Shown piece after piece: positions 21,988-28,044 of a DNA stretch of 31,168 bases. A model generated the notes under the pieces. The model searched no databases. It was not told the origin of the DNA and was given only the letters and a program-made list of their open reading frames with translations. The stretch comes from CAMEON01 sp045645165 (lineage in GTDB: Bacteria; Bacillota; Clostridia; Oscillospirales; CAG-272): NCBI GenBank assembly GCA_045645165.1, contig JAZRIF010000172.1, positions 1 through 31,168 of the forward strand, read 5' to 3'. Both the position numbers and the translations under genes were made by a program. The stretch's first letter is position 1. Each line of letters begins with the position of its first letter.

Positions 21988-23970
21988 ATGAAAATCACTT
22001 GTAAGAGAATCCTTGCCGCCCTTCTTGCCGCTATGATGCTGGTGAGCACGGTAGCATGCACAGGAAACGGCACCCCCGCCGATACCACCCCGACGGGCAC
22101 CGATGGCTCTACCCAAACCTCGGCATCCGGCGCGACCGACGCGACCGACGCCCCCGAGACCGAAGCCGAGACGATCTACATGCCCGAGGATTTTGAGGTT
22201 ACCGAAAACGGCGGCGCAGCCTCGGTGATCACCCCCATGGGTCTTACCTACGACGTTACGGGCTACACCGCCCTGAACAAAGGCACCGTCACCTTCACCG
22301 AGGGGCTGACCTACACCTTCGACGAGGAGACCTTTAAGCCCAAGTTCCATCGTTTCACCCTGACCTACGCATCCACCGAGCCCGTCAAGCTCTGGGTGTG
22401 CTACACCGAGCGGGGCAAGCCCACCGAGGAATACTACTTTCTGGATGCGAAAAGCGGCACCTTCTCGGGCTTGAATACGGGCTTCATGAAAGGCTTTGCC
22501 GGCCGTAAGCTCACGGGACTCAAGGTAGAATCCCTCACCGGAAAGGCTTGCGACTTCACCCTCACGGGGCTGTCCACCGAGGAGATGGAAAAGATGCCCA
22601 ACACCTACTACATCGAAAATCAGCGCTTCAAGCTGGGCGTGGAGCTGAACTGGGGCGGTACCGTCAGCTACCTCGAGGATAAGAACTGCAAGATCCCCGA
22701 CCTCGTGAATCTGGTCAACAAGCACGACACGGGTCGTCTCATCCAGCAGTCCTTCTACGGCGTGCAGGAGAACGACGAGTACAAGCCCGGTATCTCCTTC
22801 GACACCAAGTGGCGCTACAACCCCGTCCAGGGCGGCGACCAGTACAACAACGCCAGCCGCCTCATCGATCTGGTGATCACCGAGAATTCCATCTACATCA
22901 AGGCACAGCCCCAGGACTGGGCTCTGGACAATCAGCTCACTCCCTCCTACATGGAGAACACCTACACCCTCCACGACGACCGCGTACAGGTGGATAACCG
23001 CTTCACCGATTACTCGGGCTGGGAGCATCCCTTCGCAGGGCAGGAGCTTCCCGCCTTCTACACCGTCTCCTATCTGGACACCTTCGTGTGGTACAACGGC
23101 GAAGACGCCTGGACGGGCGACACCCTCTCCTCCAAGAATAATCTTCCCTTCTGGGGCGACCATGCAGGTCAGTGCACCTTTGTCCTCCGCGAAAAGAACA
23201 CCGAGACCTGGTGCGCCTGGGTGAACGGCTCCGATGACTACGGCCTGGGCGTGTACGCGCCCAATATCGACCAGCTCAAGGCAGGCCGCTACATGTTCGA
23301 CGGTTCCAAGAGCGATATGGCTGAGTCCACCGGCTACGTAGCTCCCGTCAACATCCTGAAAATGGTCTCCTTCAAGCCCATCGAATACAGCTACCTCCTG
23401 ACCGCAGGCTCCACCGCCGAGATTCGAAAGACTTTCACTACCTACAAGGATTTCACCGACAACAAGACCCTCCACGAGAACTACCAGTCCTCTCGCCTGC
23501 CCTCTGTGGACGGAGATATTACCAAGCTGGACTTCTCCGAGGGTAAGAACCTGGCTCTGCTGACCAACCCCGTGGACACCTCCATCCTGTACGACGAGGC
23601 CGAGGGCGCCGTGAAGCTGACCGCAGGCTCCATCGGTGACGTAAACGTAACCATTCCCTACGGCTCCGCTCCCTCCCCCCTGTCGGCATCCACCTACACC
23701 ACTCTCAAAATCGTGTACAAGATCCCCGCAGACAACGCGCTGTCCGCCTACCAGGCAGACATCTTCCTCTGCGCCGGTGAGATCAGCGGCCCCGACGGCA
23801 ACGCCCGCCTGCGCGTGAACCTCGTCGCCGACGGCGAGTACCACACCCTGGAGGTCAAGCTGGCCGGAAACGCTTACTGGAAGGGTGACATCCACATGAT
23901 CCGATTCGACTACTTCGACAACTCCTCCGCAGGAGACGTCATGTTCGTCAAGAGCATCAATCTGGAGTAA
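21988..23970 (+). CDS. Large secreted lipoprotein, possibly carbohydrate-active
   Basis: This 660-residue protein has a lipoprotein signal peptide (basic MKITCKR, hydrophobic core, lipobox STVAC) and a Thr/Ala/Asp-rich linker to about residue 60. A beta-rich body follows. Two segments stand out: ELNWGGTVSYLEDK followed by LVNKHDTGRLIQQSFYG, and a later repeat-free region with TWCAWVNGSDDYGLGVYAPN. These remind me of beta-sandwich domains in galactose-mutarotase-like or polysaccharide-degrading proteins, but I cannot name the family. The last 150 residues look like a separate jelly-roll, binding-type domain. The start at 21988 is preferred over 21982 because the AGGAG spacing is correct. It is cotranscribed with the HAD gene and ends before a strong terminator. 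Confidence 0.75.
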   Translation: MKITCKRILAALLAAMMLVSTVACTGNGTPADTTPTGTDGSTQTSASGATDATDAPETEAETIYMPEDFEVTENGGAASVITPMGLTYDVTGYTALNKGTVTFTEGLTYTFDEETFKPKFHRFTLTYASTEPVKLWVCYTERGKPTEEYYFLDAKSGTFSGLNTGFMKGFAGRKLTGLKVESLTGKACDFTLTGLSTEEMEKMPNTYYIENQRFKLGVELNWGGTVSYLEDKNCKIPDLVNLVNKHDTGRLIQQSFYGVQENDEYKPGISFDTKWRYNPVQGGDQYNNASRLIDLVITENSIYIKAQPQDWALDNQLTPSYMENTYTLHDDRVQVDNRFTDYSGWEHPFAGQELPAFYTVSYLDTFVWYNGEDAWTGDTLSSKNNLPFWGDHAGQCTFVLREKNTETWCAWVNGSDDYGLGVYAPNIDQLKAGRYMFDGSKSDMAESTGYVAPVNILKMVSFKPIEYSYLLTAGSTAEIRKTFTTYKDFTDNKTLHENYQSSRLPSVDGDITKLDFSEGKNLALLTNPVDTSILYDEAEGAVKLTAGSIGDVNVTIPYGSAPSPLSASTYTTLKIVYKIPADNALSAYQADIFLCAGEISGPDGNARLRVNLVADGEYHTLEVKLAGNAYWKGDIHMIRFDYFDNSSAGDVMFVKSINLE

Positions 23971-23988
23971 TTACCTCACAACACCTTT

Positions 23989-24023
23989 GCCGAAACGGTC
24001 AAAATTGGCCGTTTCGGCTTTTT
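23989..24023 (+). terminator. Terminator after the lipoprotein, nearly identical to the one at 26583
   Basis: The stem GCCGAAACGGTC/GGCCGTTTCGGC (one G-U pair) is followed by TTTTT. The same stem sequence with a slightly different loop follows sigma module 4. Confidence 0.94.
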
Positions 24024-24117
24024 CAAATGTTTCTGTCAAAAAACGGGACATATCCAAAGATTATCGGTCTATATAAGTGAAGGCCTTTAAGACCAACGAA
24101 AGGAGACATTCCCGAAT

Positions 24118-24672
24118 ATGGACGAACAGCAAACCGACCGCCGCATCATAGACCTGTACTTCGCCCGCAACGAGCAGGCCATCGCCGAGACCGACCGCCA
24201 CTACGGAGGCTTTTGCCTGCGGGTGTCTCTGGGCATTCTGGATGACCGACGGGACGCCGAGGAATGCGTCAACGACACCTACCTCAAGGCGTGGAACTCC
24301 ATCCCGCCCACACGCCCCCGTTCCCTGCGGGCGTTTCTGGCCAAGATCGTACGCAACCTCTCCTTGCACCGCTTTGAGTACAATCACGCCGCCAAGCGCA
24401 ATCGGGATTTTGAGATCGCGCTGGAGGAGCTGGGGGACTGCATCCCCATGAAGGACGAGGAGGCAACCGAGCTTCCCGCCCTGCTGGATCAGTTTCTGAG
24501 CCGATTGGATGAGCCCGAATGGCAGCTCTTCTGCGGGCGCTACTGGCACGGACATACTGTCAAAGAACTGGCAAAGGCCTACGGACTGACCCCCAAGGCC
24601 GTCACCATGCGCCTCTCCCGCACCCGCGAAAAGCTCCGTGCATTTCTGAATGAAAGAGGGTACCGTCTATGA
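24118..24672 (+). CDS. ECF-like RNA polymerase sigma factor (module 4)
   Basis: This 184-residue paralogue of the other three has region 2 with DAEECVNDTYLKAWNSIPP and region 4 with LFCGRYWHGHTVKELAKAYG and VTMRLSRTREKLRAFL. The N terminus IIDLYFARNEQAIAETDRHYG is close to modules 1 and 2. AAAGGAG lies about 13 bases before the ATG, slightly far, and no better in-frame start is nearby. The upstream gap of 94 bases after the terminator holds GGTCTATATAAG around 24066, vaguely like the module 1/2 element. Its stop overlaps the next gene (ATGA at 24669). Confidence 0.9.
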   Translation: MDEQQTDRRIIDLYFARNEQAIAETDRHYGGFCLRVSLGILDDRRDAEECVNDTYLKAWNSIPPTRPRSLRAFLAKIVRNLSLHRFEYNHAAKRNRDFEIALEELGDCIPMKDEEATELPALLDQFLSRLDEPEWQLFCGRYWHGHTVKELAKAYGLTPKAVTMRLSRTREKLRAFLNERGYRL

Positions 24673-26576
24673 AGCCCATACTCATCGCGCAGAAAATGAC
24701 CGAGATCGACGAGAGATTCATTCTGGGCAGCGTCCTGCCTACGGTAACGCCCGCAAAAACGCCCCGTTTCCCTGCCCTGTCCCGATTTCTGAACAGCGGA
24801 TTGGGCGCTGCCGTGATCTCGGGCGTGGTGGCGCTGGGAGTGCTGGTGGCCATCGTCATGGCGGGGCGTAATTCCCCTTCCCTGCCTCCCGTGACCACCG
24901 ATGATCCCCCGCCTGTCACCGAGAGCACCGAGGAGGAGAGCGGGAGTGAGACCGAGGAGGTGACCGAGGACGAGAGCGAGAGCGAAAGCGAAGCCGAAAC
25001 CGAGACCGACGCCCCGCCCGAGATAATCATGACCCCCGAGGAATTGAAGGCTGCCACCTACGAAATGCTGGACAATTTCAACATTTACGATTATTGCTCC
25101 GAGTATATATGCAGCCCCTTCTATCCCATCGGCCCCGCTACCTACTGGAAGGGCTCTGACAAGGCCTACGAGTACGTCACGGCCTACGGCAAAGAATCCA
25201 TCCCTTACATTCTGGAATACATCATATTTGAGGATCCCGAAATGTGGTGCAATGGTTATTATGATTACAGCCAACACTTCGTTTCTTCCCGCGGATTCCT
25301 GATGGCCTCGGTCTACGATATGCTGGGCGTGACCGAATGGTATGATGATGCTTGGATCCATCCGTACGATCGGGTCGACTACAACGCGGATCTGGCCGCC
25401 ATTCCTCTGCTGGATTTCATCAACCTCTACGGCATGGATGCCGTCCGCGACTGGGCAGACGTGTGCGTTGTCCTGAACGCCATCGAATGGAGCAACGAGG
25501 ACTATGCCCAATACGGCATGGGACGCCTCTCCTCCCCCCCGTCGACTGTTCTCAAGGAAAAATACGACACCGTGGCAGCTCTCGGAGAAGAAGCCATCCC
25601 CTTCATCCTGCGCTACATCCTCCAAAAGGGACAGACATCCTCCGCCTCCAATCCCATGGTGATAGAGAAGCGCATGACCTTTTATCTGGCCTGCGTGTAC
25701 GAGATGATGGGCGTGACCTCCGCCGATCAATGGCTCGGCGTGGACGAGAAGGTTTCTCTCGGTGAATTCCGCACCTACGCCCGTGCCTTACTGGATACGG
25801 TAGAGCCTCCCTTCCGCTTTGAGGGCATGAAACAGGAGGTCTACGACCTGCTGGACAGCTTCAACGCCTCGGACTACTTCGATGCCATTCTCTATAACGG
25901 CGAGGCCATGGACTTCCCCACCGCCGATACCCCCGGCTTCCGCGAGGCCTACAACGCGCTGTCGGTGCTTGGCGTGGATTCCATTCCCTATATGATGGAA
26001 TACGTTGCCTCCGCCCGACCGGAGGTGTTATACAGCAACTACCCCGACAAATGGGAAACGTTTGAACGCAACGTCATCCTGACGGTGGCCTACCATATGC
26101 TGGGTGTCACGGGAGACCCAGCCACCTCTTGGATCTGCCTACCCCAAGGAGGCCCCTATACCCAATACTGCGCCACCTTCTTGCTGGAATTTCTGAACCG
26201 CTACGGTCCTGATTCCTTTGCGCTCCGCGCTGAGGTCTACGGACTGTTGGACACCCTGTGGCTGACCGACAAGGAGGCCCGAGATGATCTGAATCTTCCC
26301 GTGTCCACCCATTATCCTGACACCTACCGAGCCCTTCAGGCCTTGGGAGACGACGCGATCCCCTTCATCCTGCAATATTCCATAGAGGATGCGTATTACC
26401 ACGGCAGCTCCAAGCCTTATGACGAGGTGGAGTGGAAAAGCAAGAAGCTTTTCGGACGGATCGCCTGTGAGCTGCTGGGACTCGACCCCATGGCCGAGAA
26501 TACGCCCTCCGCCCTTGATCTGCTGGATCGCCTCGCGGATGAGGGCATCGAAGCTGTCCGTGCGCAAAATCCGTAA
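24669..26576 (+). CDS. Membrane protein with fourfold-repeated ectodomain (module 4)
   Basis: This 635-residue partner of sigma 4 has a short cytoplasmic N terminus (1-42) with the helix QKMTEIDERFI, then RFLNSGLG and a transmembrane segment (about 45-66, ending IVMAGR). A very acidic Glu/Ser/Thr spacer follows (about 75-117). The outer part (about 125-635) consists of four repeats of about 125-130 residues. Each begins near (V/T)Y.LLD.FN..DY, has a core SIPYILEY-like block (177-184, 309-316, 438-445, 563-570) and, in order, a VYDMLGVT-like block about 35 residues later. The repeats look all-helical and HEAT-like. I recognise no named family. The sensor/anti-sigma role is inferred from pairing and topology. 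Confidence 0.8.
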   Translation: MKPILIAQKMTEIDERFILGSVLPTVTPAKTPRFPALSRFLNSGLGAAVISGVVALGVLVAIVMAGRNSPSLPPVTTDDPPPVTESTEEESGSETEEVTEDESESESEAETETDAPPEIIMTPEELKAATYEMLDNFNIYDYCSEYICSPFYPIGPATYWKGSDKAYEYVTAYGKESIPYILEYIIFEDPEMWCNGYYDYSQHFVSSRGFLMASVYDMLGVTEWYDDAWIHPYDRVDYNADLAAIPLLDFINLYGMDAVRDWADVCVVLNAIEWSNEDYAQYGMGRLSSPPSTVLKEKYDTVAALGEEAIPFILRYILQKGQTSSASNPMVIEKRMTFYLACVYEMMGVTSADQWLGVDEKVSLGEFRTYARALLDTVEPPFRFEGMKQEVYDLLDSFNASDYFDAILYNGEAMDFPTADTPGFREAYNALSVLGVDSIPYMMEYVASARPEVLYSNYPDKWETFERNVILTVAYHMLGVTGDPATSWICLPQGGPYTQYCATFLLEFLNRYGPDSFALRAEVYGLLDTLWLTDKEARDDLNLPVSTHYPDTYRALQALGDDAIPFILQYSIEDAYYHGSSKPYDEVEWKSKKLFGRIACELLGLDPMAENTPSALDLLDRLADEGIEAVRAQNP

Positions 26577-26582
26577 TCCCCC

Positions 26583-26617
26583 GCCGAAACGGTCAATTCT
26601 GGCCGTTTCGGCTTTTT
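26583..26617 (+). terminator. Terminator of sigma operon 4
   Basis: The stem GCCGAAACGGTC/GGCCGTTTCGGC is followed by TTTTT, seven bases after the stop. Both arms are the same as in the terminator at 23989, which lies directly upstream of this operon. Confidence 0.94.
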
Positions 26618-26624
26618 GTTGACA

Positions 26625-26710
26625 AATTGCAGTTTATCGAGCAGGGGTTTCACCCCTGGACCCCACCAGAACCCTTTTTGAAAAAAGGGTTCTGGACTTC
26701 CAAAAACTTT
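26625..26710 (+). repeat. Dispersed two-hairpin repeat, copy 4a
   Basis: The order is AAATTGCAGTTTATCGAG, hairpin A CAGGGG/CCCCTG (26642-26658), ACCCCACC, hairpin B CCAGAACCCTTTTT and its complement (26666-26695), then ACTTCCAAAAACTTT. This is the most complete copy and defines the outer limits of the element. It fills much of the 387-base gap between sigma module 4 and the HELGH gene. Confidence 0.82.
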
Positions 26711-26734
26711 AAAAAAGAATTATTTATCAATGTT

Positions 26735-26830
26735 TTTTGAAAGTTTTGAAGATTCCAAAGGGACTTTTCCAAAAGTCCCTTTGGTGGGGTTCGAGGGGGC
26801 AAAGCCCCCTCGATAAACCCAAATTTGAAG
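26735..26830 (-). repeat. Dispersed two-hairpin repeat, copy 4b (inverted)
   Basis: Read on the minus strand this copy gives CAAATTTGGGTTTATCGAG, hairpin A CGAGGGGGC/GCCCCCTCG (26792-26812), AACCCCACC, hairpin B with 14-bp arms (26755-26784), then AATCTTCAAAACTTTC. It faces copy 4a tail to tail, with an AT-rich 25-base centre. Confidence 0.82.
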
Positions 26831-26897
26831 AGGTCATCTATTTTGATACCAGTATAGCATATTTCTCAAAAAAAAGCAAGAAAAATTTGTTGTGTGC

Positions 26898-26926
26898 TTG
26901 ACAGAATCGCCATAGTCATATATAAT
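26898..26926 (+). promoter_or_regulatory. Consensus sigma-A promoter of the HELGH gene
   Basis: TTGACA (26898-26903), 17 bp, TATAAT (26921-26926), both perfect, 37 bases before the start codon. Confidence 0.94.
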
Positions 26927-26963
26927 AAAAGCAGAATATCCCATGAAAACGGAGGTAGTGCTT

Positions 26964-27782
26964 ATGGAATACGTGCTGTTTTTTCTGAAAGCCCTGTGGT
27001 TTACGCTTGGCGCGGTGGTGGTATGCGGTCTGTGCGTATCCCTGTTCCGCACTCTGTTCGTGCGGATGATGGGAGACGGTGCGGGACGTGGCGTAGTCAT
27101 GGCCACCTCTATTTTGGGAACGCCCGTTCACGAGCTGGGTCACGCCGCTATGTGTCTCATATTCGGGCATAAGATCACGGATATGTCTCTGTGGCAACCC
27201 ACTTCATACGACGGACGATTGGGCTACGTTACCCATGCCTACCATCCCCGCAATATTTACCACATCCTCGGCAACTTGTTCATTGGTATCGGCCCTATTT
27301 TCAGCGGTCTGGGGATTTTGACTCTGGCCTTTTGGTTGGGCTTCCCCGATACCTTTTCGGCTTACATGTCCACCGCTTCGGAACTGGCCTCCGAGGGGGA
27401 CGGCTTCTTTGCCCTTCTTTTGGAGGGACTGAAAATGCTTCCCCGTATGCTGGAGGAGTTGATCTACGGGACTGCATCACCTCTGTGGGGAAGGATCCTC
27501 GCTTTGGTGGTCATTCTGGCGGTGTCCCAGCACATCAGCCTGTCTCCCGAGGATATCAAGGGCTCGCTGACGGCCATTCCCCTGTATCTCGGTGCAATCC
27601 TTTTGCTGTCGGTGGTCTGCGGCCTTCTGGGCACAGACGCCATGGATACGGTGTCGGGTGGTTTGGCGCGCTTTTCGGCGTACATGACCTCCCTGTTCCT
27701 GATTGTACTGGTGTCGGCGTTTCTGCAGCTGCTCATTGCCCTGCCTGTGTGTGGCGCGCGGATGCTGTTTGGAAGACGGTAA
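26964..27782 (+). CDS. Integral membrane protein with HELGH zinc-protease motif (M50-like)
   Basis: This 272-residue polytopic membrane protein has an N-terminal transmembrane segment, then HELGHAAMCLIFGH at H56/E57/H60, the HExxH signature of zinc metalloproteases lying at a membrane. GNLFIGIGPIFSG (about 103-115) resembles the conserved NxxxGP segment of site-2-type (M50) proteases. Four or so further helices follow. The third metal ligand is not obvious, so it could be a non-proteolytic relative. The start at 26964 was chosen over 26943 because GGAGG stands nine bases upstream. It has its own strong promoter and terminator. Proteases of this class can cleave membrane-bound anti-sigma factors, which makes its place beside sigma module 4 suggestive only. 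Confidence 0.75.
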   Translation: MEYVLFFLKALWFTLGAVVVCGLCVSLFRTLFVRMMGDGAGRGVVMATSILGTPVHELGHAAMCLIFGHKITDMSLWQPTSYDGRLGYVTHAYHPRNIYHILGNLFIGIGPIFSGLGILTLAFWLGFPDTFSAYMSTASELASEGDGFFALLLEGLKMLPRMLEELIYGTASPLWGRILALVVILAVSQHISLSPEDIKGSLTAIPLYLGAILLLSVVCGLLGTDAMDTVSGGLARFSAYMTSLFLIVLVSAFLQLLIALPVCGARMLFGRR

Positions 27783-27791
27783 TCCTTGCAT

Positions 27792-27829
27792 AGGGGTGCC
27801 TCACTTGTTTGTGAGTCACCCCTTTTTTT
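27792..27829 (+). terminator. Terminator after the HELGH gene
   Basis: The stem AGGGGTGCCTCAC/GTGAGTCACCCCT (one mismatch) with a six-base loop is followed by TTTTTT. Confidence 0.94.
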
Positions 27830-27897
27830 GTGGGTTTGGGGTGCATGAATTTTTCTTTCTGTCCGTAAACTGAATGTATCCTACTGTGTCAAAATCA

Positions 27898-27919
27898 CAA
27901 ACCGTCTGTGAACGGTTTG
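27898..27919. promoter_or_regulatory. Inverted repeat upstream of the P-ATPase promoter
   Basis: CAAACCGT-CTGTGA-ACGGTTTG has perfect 8-bp arms and no T run. It ends 30 bases before the -35 box. An activator or repressor site is possible, but nothing identifies the protein. Confidence 0.4.
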
Positions 27920-27948
27920 AAAATATCCAAAAAATGTTTTGTAAACCC

Positions 27949-27977
27949 TTGACAGGAAGGGAAGGATGTGTTAAAAT
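27949..27977 (+). promoter_or_regulatory. Sigma-A promoter of the P-type ATPase gene
   Basis: TTGACA (27949-27954), 17 bp, TAAAAT (27972-27977). The leader of about 60 bases contains a small hairpin GGAACGC/GCGTTCC at 27999-28017. Confidence 0.85.
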
Positions 27978-28044
27978 CATTCCGTTACACAATCAAAGGA
28001 ACGCGATTCTGCGTTCCGTGTCATGACAAAAGGAGGAACACAAC

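Noticed and set aside
21259..23895. 878-codon minus-strand frame opposite the HAD and lipoprotein genes
   Set aside because: Both plus-strand genes have promoters, ribosome binding sites, family motifs or signal peptides. The antisense frame is a by-product of C-ending codon bias.
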